Shown: positions 1 to 12,985, counted from the first letter of the stretch. The stretch is 64,000 nucleotides of DNA from Harmonia axyridis (GCF_914767665.1 NC_059504.1:17858501-17922500); one strand, 5' to 3'. The notes: generated by a model not told the origin, from the sequence alone. Numbers and translations are program-made.

Positions 1-28
1 TCGAGGATTCTATATCTAATAAGCTTGA

Positions 29-292
29 TATAGCAAGAAAAATCCAAGGTTCTCCTGGTTTAATCGTTCCTTACAAGAGGATGCATCCATTGATTTTAGA
101 GATTTATCAAAAATTTCGACTATGCGTTCTGGAACCAATGACAACTACAAGCTTGTTATTAATGGAAACGAAGTGGATTATGATAAAACGAAGAACGAAA
201 TGTCTATTAATATAAAATTTATCCACAATCATCTTATAATTGAAATTTTATCCACACTTATGAACCGTATAAAGTACCACTTTATCCACTAG
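29..292 (+). other. Unrecognised coding-like stretch, 5' end unknown
   Basis: An open frame runs from just after a stop at 26-28 to a TAG at 290-292, about 87 codons. The first half reads like real protein (motifs SWFNRSL, IDFRDLSKI, TNDNYKLVING, EVDYDKTKNEM) and the last ~25 codons look like chance AT-rich sequence, so any true coding segment probably ends near 215. Another frame upstream (from base 3) also reads sensibly, which would fit a frameshift near 45. I do not recognise the family. It could be a transposon gene remnant or an exon of a gene starting left of the window. No domain can be named. Confidence 0.3.
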
Positions 293-339
293 TGGAATAA
301 TGAAAATACTTTATTCCACTAGTGGAATAATGAAAAATA
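282..339. repeat. Two tandem copies of a ~29-bp unit with a palindrome
   Basis: Two adjacent units each contain the palindrome ATTCCACTAGTGGAAT (the first copy has lost one T) followed by AATGAAAA. The unit is repeated in the same direction. It is too short to assign to a family. Confidence 0.6.
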
Positions 340-2284
340 CAATCTTGAATAATCACATTTAACTTATTCATTATTAATATTAACATTAAATAAATATATT
401 TTCAAATAGGATATGACATAAATTCAAGTTCTCTATGATATGTCAACAAGTTGTCATTTTTTCTTGGTATTTTTGTGATGTTTTTTTAATGGAATACAAT
501 CAGTATAAATCTATGGGAGATGATTCACCAATATAAGGCATCTATAGCGATCCTAGTAGGTACATCTGAGAATTCGAAAAATCATCATTTAAAAAATCGG
601 TACTGGTTGAAGAAACCCCTCTTGATTTCTGAGCAATATTTGGTACTGGCGGCCTGTCGATCCAGAACTGTCGTCATATGAAATCGTATTTTTGAACTTG
701 TCAACCTTGTCGATTTGATCAAAAATCGCCCTGAATCATTTGAAAGTATCAATCTCTATATTAAAAAGATATCGGGGTATTGAAAGACGTATTTTAGTAC
801 TAATTTGTATTTTCATAACTGGTTGAGAGCTCCTATTAGATTTCAATTAAATTGGCGCTTGGCAATTTTTAAATTACTACAAATAGTTGTATTTTCACTA
901 AGAAAATGTGTCTTGTTTCACTAACTTTGCGCCCCTACAATTTGGCGTTCCGGTATTCCGGTCGTGGCGGCAGCCATGTATCCTTCTTTCTTATATAGAT
1001 ATAGCCTTTCCCATAAGAATCCAAGTATGTAGGTTCACCAAATCACAGCCTAAACGGGACCAGCTAGAGCAAAAATGACAAGAATAAGACCCCCCTCGAA
1101 ATCATCTCGAAACCCCAGGAAAACTTCCAAACTTACGATTTTCCTCGAGGTTTTTGAGTATCAAGTTATTTGCGAGTTATTTTGAAATTCAAGTCTCACT
1201 CCTCTATGGGCAATTTGAAATTCCACGACGAAAAATCTACTGGAGGGTCACAATCTCATATTTGAGGTTTGATGTTTTCTTTAATGATAGAAATTTTGAT
1301 ACTCTTTCTTTCAATCATTTTGTCATAATGAAAAGTTATTTGCATGACACATTCTCATGTGGGCAGGGGCCAAACGGTAGGTCCTAGGAAAAAAAGTCAT
1401 ATGGAGTACCCCTCCTAGAATCAAAGGAGTATACCGGGTAGATCGTGTCCGAAAAAAAAGTTTTTCTTGACAGAGTCCAAGGAGCGGATCACCTTCGGCG
1501 AGCAAAGCGAGTAGTCAAATAAAGATGATTTGCTGGAAATTAACAGTAACACTGTTAGATGAAGAAAATTGAAGAAAGAACGAAGTTGGCTCAGTCCAAA
1601 TTGGTCGCATAATTTCAATTCAATGGACTTAACCCTATAATCTGATCTTCAAGTAGTCTTCATCTGAAATATTAAAAATTAACAAGCAAGAACTTTATGT
1701 TATATTTTTAACAGTTTTGATTAACACAAAACCCTCTTCAACATAAGATGACTTGCAATATACCGCCTCTCAAGGCTCTGGACTCCAACATCGTACGTTA
1801 TAAACGCAAAAGTGAATTTTGATTAGCCTTATCGACTTGGAGAAATTCGATCAGAGATTCTTATCTCTTCTCGCTCTCGCAGCAAGTCACGTCCTGCTGC
1901 AGCGACCTGCATTACCGACAGGGTTCGGACATTCTCATTTCCTGGTATTAACCTGTCACCCACAATCTGTTTGTGAGATCGATAATGTCTGTGTTACACA
2001 TTATTCGGCCGGAGTCCTAATAGGAACCCGGCTTTATCGGTTGCATTTTATCTCACTGGAGGGATTAATGTGATTGCTCATCCGTAATACAGATGTAGCC
2101 GGCGATTGAATTCTAATGGGTATGTGTGGAATAAAGATCTTGGTTTCGCTTCATGCGTGCACGCCTGTTTCTCTGCTTATATCACTTCGATCGATCGGAA
2201 AAGTACCAAGACCAAGATTGAATTCAGACAAAGATTTCTGATAAAATTTGAAATGGTTGTAAGGGCAACACTGTCTGTGTGTTA
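340..2284. other. No feature recognised
   Basis: AT-rich sequence with only short chance frames. The part around 1850-2070 is less AT-rich but shows no domain, splice-framed exon or repeat partner that I could find. Confidence 0.5.
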
Positions 2285-2400
2285 CTTTTGACATTTCATA
2301 TGTCATTTTTATTCAGAAGGTTATGCCATTTTATCATAGAGAGATACATGCTTCAACAACGTTTACAAATTGTTGAAGTGTTTTATCAGAATCAGTGCTA
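2285..2400 (+). mobile_element. 5' fragment of a mariner-superfamily element (MERYTLQQ-type)
   Basis: The stretch reads as the leader and first ~20 codons of a transposase class that begins MERYTLQQR in many arthropods. Here the ATG is mutated to ATA, followed by ERYMLQQRLQIVEVFYQNQ. The same leader plus N-terminus occurs at 18.0 kb and 38.4 kb. Everything after the first helix of the DNA-binding domain is missing. The next element starts only ~35 bp downstream. Confidence 0.6.
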
Positions 2401-2435
2401 ATTGTGAATACTGAAATCAAGGATCAGGCAGCAGT

Positions 2436-3459
2436 CTAATGGAAAAATTGTCACCTGTTAATTTTTCGTATGTTGTAGAATATGACCCCTACTGAACAAG
2501 AAAGTCAATGGGCCCAACTCAATCCTATGACAAATTTTTGAGATACAGGTTGTCGAAGTTGGAAAATGGTATTTCTTCCTTGAAGTAACATTCCTCGTAG
2601 GAATATATCTTGAATGAAACACTTTTGTGCGAAAAATATTGCTTACTCATAAGGTAATAATTTGAGACTGATTTTTTATTGAAGTTATTGTTAGATACAG
2701 AGTGAGTCAAACATCATTCAAAATGAAATTTGTTTAGTTCATAATTCACCCTGTATTTGAAAAAGTCAACCGTGTTTCATTTTAGATGATTTTCTCCGAT
2801 TAACAGCAAATATTAATTTTGCAGACACGAATCAATCAGCAAAGTATTACTTTTCCTGCCTAGACAGAAGAATGATTCTCCTCAATGGGAATAAAACATT
2901 CGACATTCTCTGAAAATCAATATTTTTTGCCTCCTCCCCTATTTTTGGAGGAATAAGTACTTCTTAATCGTTATCACTGTACATAATATGAATATATTGG
3001 ATATTTTTCCAAAAAACTGTCAGATATTTCATAAGTTGTCATGGTTCCATGGCAACTAAGATGCATAGAATATTCTATGCATCTTGATGGCAACCAACCA
3101 TTTCAACAATTGCGATTTCTGTCAAATTTCGTTTTAATTCATCACTACATGAAAATAAAAATATTGTGGGATTGGTAATGATATATATTAAATATTATTG
3201 TAAACAATCGAAGAAAAAATTATATGTTCAACTCGGCAGCAAACTAGATTGACTGCCTTGGCTGAATTATTATCAGCCGCGGCTGTCAATCCACTACTTT
3301 GCTGCCTAGAAAAAAATATAACTATTTCCTAAAGGAATGCCATTCAACACCCTGTATCTCGAAAACTAGTCATGATTGAGCTGTCCCATAGACTTTCTTG
3401 TTCAGCAGGTAATATTTTACAAAACAGGAAAAATTAACTGGTTACAATTTTTCCATTAG
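2436..3459. mobile_element. Non-autonomous DNA element with ~110-bp terminal inverted repeats (family X)
   Basis: The ends 2436-2560 and 3340-3459 are imperfect inverted repeats of about 110 bp (outer sequence CTAATGGAAAAATTG, inner landmark GAACAAGAAAGTC), roughly 75-80% alike by eye. There is no transposase frame inside. Internal landmarks are a module at 2815-2960 that reappears inverted at 51.6 kb, a perfect 28-bp palindrome at 3058-3085, and a hairpin at 3235-3303. I could not fix a target-site duplication, so the superfamily is unknown. Confidence 0.6.
3058..3085. repeat. Perfect 28-bp palindrome
   Basis: AAGATGCATAGAAT is followed immediately by its reverse complement. A looser version (AGATGCATAG, three bases, CTATGCATCT region) lies at 16821-16843 in another TIR element, suggesting a shared module. 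Confidence 0.85.
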
Positions 3460-3761
3460 GCTGGTTCCTGGTGTTCTAAGAAGAATTCATAGACGATATA
3501 ATTCTGTTTTGGCGAGTTGTTCTCGAGTCAAATTACGAGGTGCGCCCTCTTCCAGGGGTTTTATGTTTCGTCCCGAGATCGCTGGTGGACTAATCAATTA
3601 GGCAATCCAGCGATCTCTGCCTAAGACACACTTTCTCACAACATCGAGGAGAGGTGACTCTGTTGCAACGCAATGACCACCGGGATCAAAGTACGTGTGG
3701 CGCGAAACCCATAACGCTATCTGTGAGCAGACAGAGTCACTACACTGTTAATCGACTCTCA
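3460..3761. other. No feature recognised
   Basis: Unassigned sequence between the family X element and the hairpin at 3.8 kb. Confidence 0.5.
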
Positions 3762-3873
3762 ATTCGTCGTATTATAGACCAATTTGAAAGTGGAAACAAG
3801 TACAGTTCAGTACTTGATACTTGCATTGAGTACAGAAAATTTCACTTTCAAATTTGTCCACAATACGACGAAA
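3762..3873. repeat. Small hairpin / MITE-like inverted repeat
   Basis: About 34 bp at the left (TTCGTCGTATTATAGACC onward) is inverted at the right end (…CCACAATACGACGAA), with a ~40-bp loop. No target duplication was identified. It is coding-free and compatible with a miniature inverted-repeat element. Confidence 0.6.
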
Positions 3874-6258
3874 AGTGAGTCAATTAAAAGAATAATGTCG
3901 TCCATGAATTTTGACAGATTTGGAAATTGAATTAAGACAATTTCGAGAGACCCAATGACTTCATGGACGCCCCTGATATCCACTTTCAACTCTTTTGCCT
4001 TTAATCCCGAAAAAACTCTCCAGATCAATTTTTTCTAAGCCTTTCCCAAGCTTTATGGGAATTACCCTTCCATACGATCATTTCATCCGTTGCTTAAACC
4101 GGTCGATTGTCGTGAGATTACCTCGGACGAATGTTTGAGAAGGATCAGACTTTGATTCTGTCTGAGAACGGAATTGGCATAAGCCCAAGAGAACTTCGGC
4201 AAATATTGTTTCACCCGATCTCGTCTGAAGGCAAATACCAAGGATTCGACTTCATTTTATAATGAGAGCTTTTTCGGTTTTGAAATGTTATATTTACAGA
4301 TCGATGAGTTTGCTTGTCACTGTTTTCGATTGTTGTTTTTTCTTCTTATTTTCACGTATAGTTTGTAGTGCATTTATTTTATATACCCTAGCACAGCTTT
4401 GCTGGAAAATCTTCGAGAAGCCATCATACGAAACACATTGGAAGACCTTCAAGTTGATGGCAATAATAAATTATTAAGAGAGAACAAAGTTAACCATCTC
4501 AACTTTGTAACCGACGATACTGCCTGGACTCCCGCTTCAGAGCAGATAGACTTGCTGGATAGTGTGCCATTCAAGAATGCTGTTATTATATTCTTTTTCC
4601 TTTAATATTCCAATTAGAATAGAGAAATAATAAATCAATAATAAAAATAAAATATTGTATTAGAAAAACAGCTAAGTAGACACGTTTTCCGAATAGTCAT
4701 GTAATTCATGAGTAAAGACGATAAATACTCCTAGAAAAGTTGAAACAAAGCGATCAATTAAGAATTGCCTTTCCAGCTGCAAACTAGCGAAAATATTATT
4801 CAAATATGTTCCCTGGTTCAAAAGTTATGGTAATTTTTATCTTAAATCGCTAAGTCTACTTTGAACGCCCTACAAATTATGAACCAGCGTTGACCAGAGT
4901 CTTGTGATCAGCTTTTCTTATTAGAGACCTAAAGGTCTAAAAAAAAACAATACTATCATTTGAAATTAACCGGTAACCATTTTTCATATACATTCAGGTG
5001 CCTGGTCCTTTAATTACAAAGATATTCGTATTGTTTAGGTACTGTATATTTCCAATTAGTATTAGTGTCTGTGTTCAAAATGTTCTTTCACAATCTGTAA
5101 TTATGGAAAGCACTACTTTAAGTGGAATAGTATGTTGTTATTGTTGTTTTTTCTGTGTGTTATAAAATTTTGATTCAAACAATAACACAATTTAATATAT
5201 CGATACCTAGGATTCATTCGGAAATTCTACCAATAACTAGCTTTTCATCCATCATGTTCTTAAAAAAAATTGTATTCAAAATTATATTGCACTTGAACCT
5301 TGTTACAATATAGACATTATTTACATAATATTCATCTTCACTTGTATTAATACCGAATAATAGCTTTATACCGGTTACAACGTCTGGAAAAGACTTCCTG
5401 TCTGAGTGGTAGCTTCAAACTAAACCCTCCTCAATACAACTTGTAAGAGTATTGCTGGGGGGGAATTGGGGGTGAATTCACTTGAAAGGAAGTAGAGGAA
5501 ATGGAGTGGCAGCTTCGGCAAAGTTGTTTAACTTGTATCTTCTTCATATGACATGCTGATAAATACGTCTAAGCCCTTCTCCGATTGCACTGAAGCCAAC
5601 CTCCTCTTGTGACATTATCGAATGGAGGTCTTTAATTGGTACTTTGATGAGACGAAATTCGGGATTACCTCTTGAGGGAATCTATTTGTGAATTAATTCA
5701 TCCGAGGTAAACGAGAACAAATAAGGCTGCAACCCATGAAATAGGTTGTTAATCATATACTGTAGAGAGTGCCTTCAAATGGAACATTCAGTATCAAAGA
5801 CGGGAATTATACAAAACTTTAGGGGAACACAGAACAACAAAAAAAAAGGATATTGACTGGAAGAAATATATACATGGTATCAAACTGAGATTTAGCTTTC
5901 CTATGCATCCGGAAATATGAACCTTTCTTGTATTACAGAAAAGTGCAATAAGAATGCTAACCAACATGAGATATGACCAGTCAAACACAGGTATGTATAT
6001 TCAAGGAAACCGGAAAGCTATCCATTTATGCAAAACTATTGCATAAATATAAGAACAGACTATTATTAAACAAGAAATAACAACTTTATATACCCCAAGC
6101 CAGAAACAAGCTGTGTAGTGATACCTGGAAATTTACAACTCTTTTCCAAATGATATGACTGTAATTCATCATATTAAAACCCTCAAATCGGTAAGAAATT
6201 CAGGAAACTTGGCAATAGATAAGTCATACAGAAGACCAGCGCTGGTTTTCTCTCTCTT
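3874..6258. other. No feature recognised
   Basis: AT-rich with only short chance frames. A run of G (GGGGGG) near 5456 and scattered homopolymers are the only visible peculiarities. Confidence 0.5.
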
Positions 6259-7094
6259 CTACCGCCATGGTGGAAGGGAGAAGATTATCGAAGATGCAGA
6301 ATTGGAGGCATTACTTGATCAAAACCAGTGTCAAACGCAACAAGAATTGACAAAATCATTGACAGTGACGCAACAAGCCATTTCAAAACGCCTGAAAGTC
6401 ATGGAGATTAAGAAAAAGGAAATTGGGTGCCGTACGAGTTGAAACCGAGAAATGTTGAACAGCGTTTGTTTGCTTGTGAACAGCTGCTGGCGAGGCAGAG
6501 ACGAAAGGGATTTTTGCATCGCATTGTGGCTGAAGATAAAGAATAGGTTTATTACGATAATTCTAAGCGCATAAAATCATTGGGATATCCCGGCCATGCT
6601 TCCACGCCGACGTCCAAACCGAATATTCAGAGCTCCAAGGTCATGCTCAGTCGTTATCAAACGCAAATAATGCGTTTGAGCCGAGCATTGGAAGAAAGAC
6701 GGCCGCAATACAAAGAGAGACATGATAAATTGATTTTACAGTATGACAATACTCAACTCCATGTTGAATGTGGTCATGATTTAATTGGAAACGTTGAAAT
6801 GGGAAGTCCTACCCCACCCGCTGTAATCTCCAGAGATTGCTCCCTCGGTCCATCAGTTGCTTCGATCATTTGCACACGGCCTGGTTGACCAGCACTTCCG
6901 ATTGTATCGATTCGTGGTTCGCTTCAAAAGATGACCAGTTTTTTCAACGCGGAATTCGTAAGTTGCGCGAAAAATGGGAGAAAGTAGTGGCCAGCGATGG
7001 ACAATAATTTGATTCATAAATGTATAACCAGTTTTTTACAATAAAGCCTCGAATTCATAAAAAAAAACTGCTGAAGAAATATTATACGCCCATG
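6259..7094 (+). mobile_element. Mariner (mauritiana-type), 5'-truncated copy 1
   Basis: Decayed transposase of the Mos1-like mauritiana subfamily: recognisable pieces are the N-terminal helix-turn-helix (EDAELEALLDQ, TQQELTKSLTVTQQAISKRL), the middle (LLARQRRKGFLHRIV) and MRLSRALEERRPQY. The frame changes after ISKRLKVMEI, and stops occur later (after HRIVAEDKE). The 3' end keeps a decayed terminal repeat ending near CCATG before a TA at 7095-7096. The 5' terminal repeat and the first ~60 codons are absent. A defective copy. Confidence 0.85.
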
Positions 7095-8171
7095 TATAAT
7101 ACAATACCAGAAGGCACTTATATTCTTCACGGGCCACAAAGTGGCGAGTTTTTGAAAAAACGAGTGGTAGACTCAGCCGCCTGTACGAGTATTATACATT
7201 ATTTTCTCGAATTCACTGAATTTTTATTAAAATCAATGAAATATTTCCATAAGTATCGATTAGTGAGTTTTGCATTGAAAAATGTGGTTTCTTCTATATC
7301 ACAAATTCGACAGATAATAGTCCGTGGCAGGACAATTCCGAGTATCACCAAATAATAATGAAATATAATCATGAAATCTATGCAACTCTGCGATAATCTC
7401 GCACGATTTTATTCTACAAGATGTGGCAGAATGAACGGATAAGCCACAAAATTAGAGAAATCCTATTCTTACGTTTGGCGCCATCTACAATAGCAATATT
7501 TGGCGGAGATTTGGCGAACTACATAAACAAGTACAGAATCACCCTGCTTGGCCAGTAAGGTATATTCCGGTAGGCGATACTCGATAAAAAAAAATAACGA
7601 GAAATTTCGTCTCGAAAGGTCAAGTAACAACCTTCCGGAACATCTTACATAAACCCAAACGCGAATAACGTGCAACATCAGATCGTGTTCCCGTCGTAAA
7701 AAGTGAAACCGTATTCATGACATCACCGCAATCCGAAATAAAGCGAGCAATATTCGTCGCTGGTACAAGACGATACATTATGAATGTTGATGCAAAGAGA
7801 AAATACCATCTCCCATATTACATCCGCCATTTATCTTCCTCGGATGTCGCGCGAGTACGAAATTGAATCGAAGAATTCTGACTAATGTCCCGAACATGAT
7901 CCGAATCGGGGATAGAGCCAGAAATTCCGCGCACTGGGGATATCTATTGGATTCAGGAGAGGAAGTGAGTAATGGTCAGCAAGTTATATCCGCGAGGTTC
8001 GTTAGTTTCCAATCTTGCGGAACCGGGAGATACGAAGCGATAGAGAGATTGGATCTTGTCGGGCTTATCGAGTTGCATTTTGCGATTCAAGGAACAGTCC
8101 GTTAGTTGCCAATTTTGAGAACTGCTGGTGCTGATTGTTAGAAACAGAGTATTTCACCAAAATGTAGATAT
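7095..8171. other. No feature recognised
   Basis: Contains two ATTATAC motifs flanking ~100 bp (7082-7195) that hint at an inverted-repeat module, and a moderately GC-rich, unique-looking part at 7680-8100 with no recognised protein. Confidence 0.4.
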
Positions 8172-8253
8172 TCTAATTAAAAGCTAACATTACCGTTTGT
8201 GAGAGCTCGTTCGCCAAACAAAATCAATTCTGACTGTCCGTCCAGCCCTAAAC
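8172..8253 (+). repeat. Direct repeat, copy A (~82 bp)
   Basis: Matches 9158-9238 in the same orientation at about 80% by eye (shared landmarks AACATTACC, GACTGTCCG, CTAAAC). The ~985-bp spacing could mean two ends of a decayed element or a simple dispersed repeat. Confidence 0.6.
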
Positions 8254-8642
8254 TCGATTAATTTGGCATGGATTTGTCTGCCTTGTTTCCACTTAATACC
8301 AACAATCTGAGGGGTCATTGCTACAAGTTACAGAAAGAAAAGTTCAATATCACCCCTCTTCAGATCCTCCTGTTTACTCGAGTGTTCGACTCCTGGAACC
8401 TTCGCAGGTCTTTGGTGCTTCTTCTGTAAACATCTTTAAGAATATGTATGACTACTTCATTCGGAGAATGAATTTGGGTTAGGTGTGTGATGGTTTCTAA
8501 CATTTACCTCTTCGTTTTTCATATTTCTCTTGCTGTGGAGTGTACTATCAAATCAACTGATTATTTAATGTGATTTTGTATATTTAGAGCTACCTATAGG
8601 CCTAGCCTCAGCCCCTATCCATAGTTAATAATAATAATTCTT

Positions 8643-8810
8643 GTAGTAATATTTAAGATGTCTACAACAGTGGTGTGCTCACTTCCTCTTGAAAAACCTC
8701 AAGATTAAAGTGGCGACTGTCGAAGAGACTAACATCTTGGATTTCAATGGTATTGGTCCCTTTTTACTTGATTTCCGCACCAGTATTTTAGACATCTTAG
8801 TAATATTATA
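8643..8810. repeat. Imperfect inverted repeat, possible MITE
   Basis: Left arm 8643-8675 (AGTAATATTTAAGATGTC) matches the inverse of 8778-8810 (GACATCTTAGTAATATTA) over ~33 bp with several mismatches. There is no coding content. Confidence 0.45.
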
Positions 8811-9157
8811 ACGGCATCTTGACATCTAATTTTTCCGAAAAAAAAAAACACGCTGCTAAAATGCTAAGTAATATTTCAACGAGAAGCACGAGTGCTGGTG
8901 GCAAATAATATCCGAGTCAAAGAAGAGGATTTTTTCACAAGAAGAATTAAAGGCCCTAAAAGTATTTCACAAGACTATTTCATGAGACCATAGTTATTCG
9001 TATTGTTATTTTTGGTAACAACAGCTGTCAGGTTTTTCCGCGGGTGTATTCGAAAAAACTGCTGACAGGTGCTGTCATATAGTTTGTCCATCTAGAAACC
9101 ATGTGTAATTCAAAAGTGAGCGTTTGCGATTGGTGGATATTAAGACGAGGGAAATGG

Positions 9158-9238
9158 TCTAATGAAAAGTAACATTACCCTTTGTGATCGCTCGTTCCCA
9201 AGACAAAAACAATTGTGACTGTCCGTTCAGCTCTAAAC
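9158..9238 (+). repeat. Direct repeat, copy B (~81 bp)
   Basis: Partner of the repeat at 8172-8253, same orientation. Confidence 0.6.
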
Positions 9239-11317
9239 AATAATGGTTTCTGTTCAATGAAGGGCAGTTCGAGTCTTCAGTGATGCTTCGCTAACTAACT
9301 TGCTTTCTACTCTTGAACGCCGTAAAAAAGTTAGAGGTTCTATAGATATTTTATAGATATTTTCACGGGCAGTGCTCTTCTGAAATATCAACAATCGTTC
9401 TTCCTTTTGCGGTCTCTTCGAGGTTGACCCGACAAGTTCAGTCTTCACACCCCTTTGTGGTTACTTTGGAGACCTGCAGAACATCTCTTTTCAAAGACTC
9501 GTTCATCCAATTAACCCCGAGGCACTGAAACACATTGCCTAGAGAGGTGTTCCCCGAGGCATATAACCTTCAGAAATTCAAAAAGAACACCAATTCCTAC
9601 CTTCTAGCTTCCCGTGGTTCTCACAATGTTCTCTGAACCTAACAGGATATCTCCTTTCGTGGAAACCATAACATAAAAACAGAAAATCTCTACGAAAAAT
9701 ACTGAAAACTCGAAATTTTCAAGGAAGTTCGATCTCGAATGTCCCTATTGAATTCATCAATGGATAAAACTCGCCTAGTGATTCCTCAATATTTTTTACA
9801 TAATGAAAAAATTCAAATAATTGTTGGATGTAGCAAAATCATCTGAAAAAAATTCATTACTCAGGTCACACAAAATAATATCTAGAACATCTTTCATATA
9901 ATCGAAAAACACAAACGAAATTACCGGCACAAAGTTTATTAGTAGATAAAATGATTGAATTATTGTATCAAAGGTACAAGTGCGATGTCTCAGCATTATA
10001 CTAGGACGTTTTTACTCAGCAAAAGCTTTTGTCTCCCTTCCTCTCGAAATACAAAGTTGGCCTTATTGATCCGATTCAGAATTTTTTTCCTTTTAAAGTG
10101 ATATCATAGGGGCATCTCATTGTTTCGAAAAAAATCTAAAAAACTTGCTTAGTAATATTTCAAATGATTCGACAAAAAGTAACCTGATGAAGCCATAGTT
10201 TTGGTAGAATAATTGTCGTAAACATCAAAAGACTGGTGGAAATTACCTTGTTTTATTATTTTATCGATAATGAAATTCCATCAAGTAGAAAAATAACCTC
10301 TTCTCATTAAAGAAGAAAACATTAATTGGTTTCTTTAATTTTTTTATTATTGTACGTTAGAATGAAAAAATATGTGACAGCCGGGATTCTAGCGTTGCAT
10401 CAATATCTATCTACCTTCTATCTAGGTATCTCACAAACTAAATATTATATTATAAGCCATACTAACTATACCCAATTAAACAACTGATGAACGTCATCTA
10501 CTTTGAATCAGACGAAATATTTACGGATTATTTGATGGAAAACTCTTCTCAAATTCTCGAAAGCTCGCCAGGAATGAAGTTGTCAGTGCTTGCGTTAGTT
10601 CGAACGCTTTCCTTCGAGTCATATTTATTCATTTTGGTCCATAGTATCATCATTCAATATGCCAAACACTTTTTGTTATCTCGAATGCTTCCAAGAAAAT
10701 TCGCACCGACGACGTAAAAAATCATTGCAACCTACCCCCCTTTGGTTTGTTGACATACATCCCCCTCCCAAATGAGCAAGTACATTCCATTGCGAGTATA
10801 TCACGCGGAAAATGGCCGGGGTGGAAAATGCACAAAAGCGCAGCGATAAACTTTTCCACACACGTACGCCTGGGCTCTGTGGAGCCACGCGAAAGCACTC
10901 GTCGGTCCACGCATACATAGAAAATGAGGAAAGTCCCCCTTGCCGATGTTGGTAAACACTCGCCCGAAGAGTGGATGGGTAGTTGAGGGTAGGTATAAGC
11001 CGGTGAGTATCTATTATAATTCTAAAGTGTTGGGGAGACTTGAAAAGTGCACATATTGATGTTGCCGTCGCGGATTTGTACGACATGGCTGTTTGAGGGA
11101 GAAGCGAAAGGAATTAATTTGGGATGAAGGCTTTTGGCCGAGTCATATAGGATGTTTTTTTTTTCTGTGAAATTATGGCATGAAAAGAGATTCCGTTTAT
11201 TTCTGTAAATACATGGTGATAAGTAAAAAACCGGTTCGATGCAAACTCAAACTGGAAGGAACCGTCATTCAACAGACAATGAGCTCAAAATAACTCGGAG
11301 TGGAAACCACCAGCTTT
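9239..11317. other. No feature recognised
   Basis: Mostly AT-rich. A GC-richer block at 10720-11090 has open frames in several registers but no recognised protein; it may be unique regulatory or exonic sequence. The part near 10090-10240 loosely resembles 8760-8960. Confidence 0.4.
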
Positions 11318-11680
11318 AAAGTTCTCTATGCAGAAGTCCAACAGCTAGCTATTGAGGGAGAGCAAATACTGGAAACCTGAACACAATGCTTTGGAAAAAC
11401 AAATATATACTCAAAGAAAGTGAGGTGAGAATTTATAAAGCAGTGGTACGCCCAAGTATGACCTACGCCATAGAAATCCGTGTAGAAACAGAGAGAACCA
11501 AACAGAAGATCAGACGGTAGAAATGAAAATCTTGAGGAGATAGACAGGCCAGGAGGTGAATAAGAGAAAGGTTAGGTATACAGGATGTTGTCAAATGGAG
11601 TAGGCAAAGAAGGAGGGAATGGAGAGGCCATGTTGATAGGATGGCGTCAGATAGAATTGCATATACATCTGCAAACATGA
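11318..11680 (+). mobile_element. Non-LTR retrotransposon tail, RTE-like RT C-terminus
   Basis: The translated piece EVRIYKAVVRPSMTYAIE, then (after a frameshift) VEMKILRR and RQRRREWRGHVDRM-like sequence, is the post-catalytic C-terminal region of RTE/craniofacial-type reverse transcriptases common in insect genomes. A related, better kept copy is at 25.3 kb. Stops and shifts make it non-functional. Confidence 0.7.
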
Positions 11681-12179
11681 ACGACCCAAATACCAGATTT
11701 TTTACCCATATGTCAGATGACATATTGCTGAAATTGTCATAAAGAAATTTGAATGATTCCTTAATATACTAGGTGTGCCATTCGAAATAAAGAAGTAGTA
11801 GTCTGTGTCCGCTATAACCGGAAGTTGTAGGCATCTGAACATATTTCAGGGAACTAGATCATTGTCTCAAACCCCAACATACAAATTTTCAGCACAAAAT
11901 TATGATTAGTTTTTCATGAACTTCAAATAGGCTTACATGATAAATTACCATGTTTAAGGTTCTGTAGAAAATTGAATCAAATAATAACAAAAACAACTGT
12001 TCTTCATTTATTGTTTTAATGAGAACATGTCTGAATGCAGACCTGCTTGTCATACTTAGATTTCACTCATATATGCCAGTTTGTGGCCGCTTGACTGATC
12101 TAAAGCATTATCTCATTCAAATGAAATTATCTCAAATCTTATAACTCCAACAAAGTGGTTTGGTAGGAATCTGTTACAA

Positions 12180-12350
12180 ATTATTCAGAAAAACAATATG
12201 TGAAGGTAAATGGATAACTGAGTACCTCAGGTTGTCGATATTGGTATACCACAGGGTACGGTTCTTGAACCGACATTGTTTCTGGTTTCCATAAACAGCT
12301 TTTTGAGTAATTCAAATTCAGATGTCGTTTTATTACGCTGAAGTAATTGT
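12180..12350 (+). mobile_element. LINE reverse transcriptase fragment (PQG block)
   Basis: The frame gives VDIGIPQGTVLEPTLF followed by SINSFLSN, which matches the conserved GVPQGSxLGPxLFxxxIND block of non-LTR reverse transcriptases. The following FADD box is lost: the frame stops just after SDVVLL. Only a ~170-bp relic remains, abutting a mariner fragment on the other strand. Confidence 0.75.
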
Positions 12351-12355
12351 GATTC

Positions 12356-12985
12356 TATTTTTGTCACCATTGTCTTGGTGAAGTAAAATTTTGTCTTTTG
12401 AATTTGAGGAAGTTTCTATTGATTTCTTCACTCCAACAACGTTATGTTATATTCACTGTTGATGATTTTGCCTTTATCAAGATAGTCAATGAAAAATAAA
12501 CTACCCACGTCCCAAAATACGAATGCCTTACAGGCAGATTTCACTTTGGACGGTTATCACTTAGCTCACACTATTTTTGACTCAGGAATGTAGTGATGAT
12601 TCCATATCACATATCGACGCAAAAAATCCAGTTTATCTTGCTTAAAAAGCTCCATACGGTATTGGAAATATACGATGCATAAAAAAGAGCGACACCCATT
12701 TCGAGAAAAGCTTCCTCTTGGGCGACGTTCACGCAAAATAGTGAATAGACGGCATTCTGATATCTTCATTTCTACCGCCATCATACGCAACTTCAATTTA
12801 CGATGGCTCAAAACCATTTCGTGGACTTTTTTGATATTTTCTGAAACAACTGCCAAATTGTTTCGAACTTCGAATTGTTGCGACCAGAGCATTCAGCATT
12901 GGATCTTCCACCACGTTTGAAATCAGAATACTACCTTTCAATCGTTGTTGCCGATGTAGCAGACTCTGAATAACACTTAACAAAC
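12356..12985 (-). mobile_element. SETMAR-type mariner transposase remnant
   Basis: On the minus strand one 108-codon frame carries KVHEMVLSHRKLKLR, EFLRRYV-like (DFLRRYV) and HHYIPESK, all hallmarks of SETMAR-like mariner transposases of arthropods. After a stop it continues as FWDVGSLFFIDYLDKGKIINSEY and a degraded HQDN region. The first catalytic block, normally VDETWIHHY, reads VIWNHHYIPES, so the first aspartate is gone. No terminal repeats were found. Confidence 0.8.

Noticed and set aside
10676..11086. 136-codon minus-strand frame
   Set aside because: GC-richer local composition, no motif, and competing frames on the same strand. Treated as chance.
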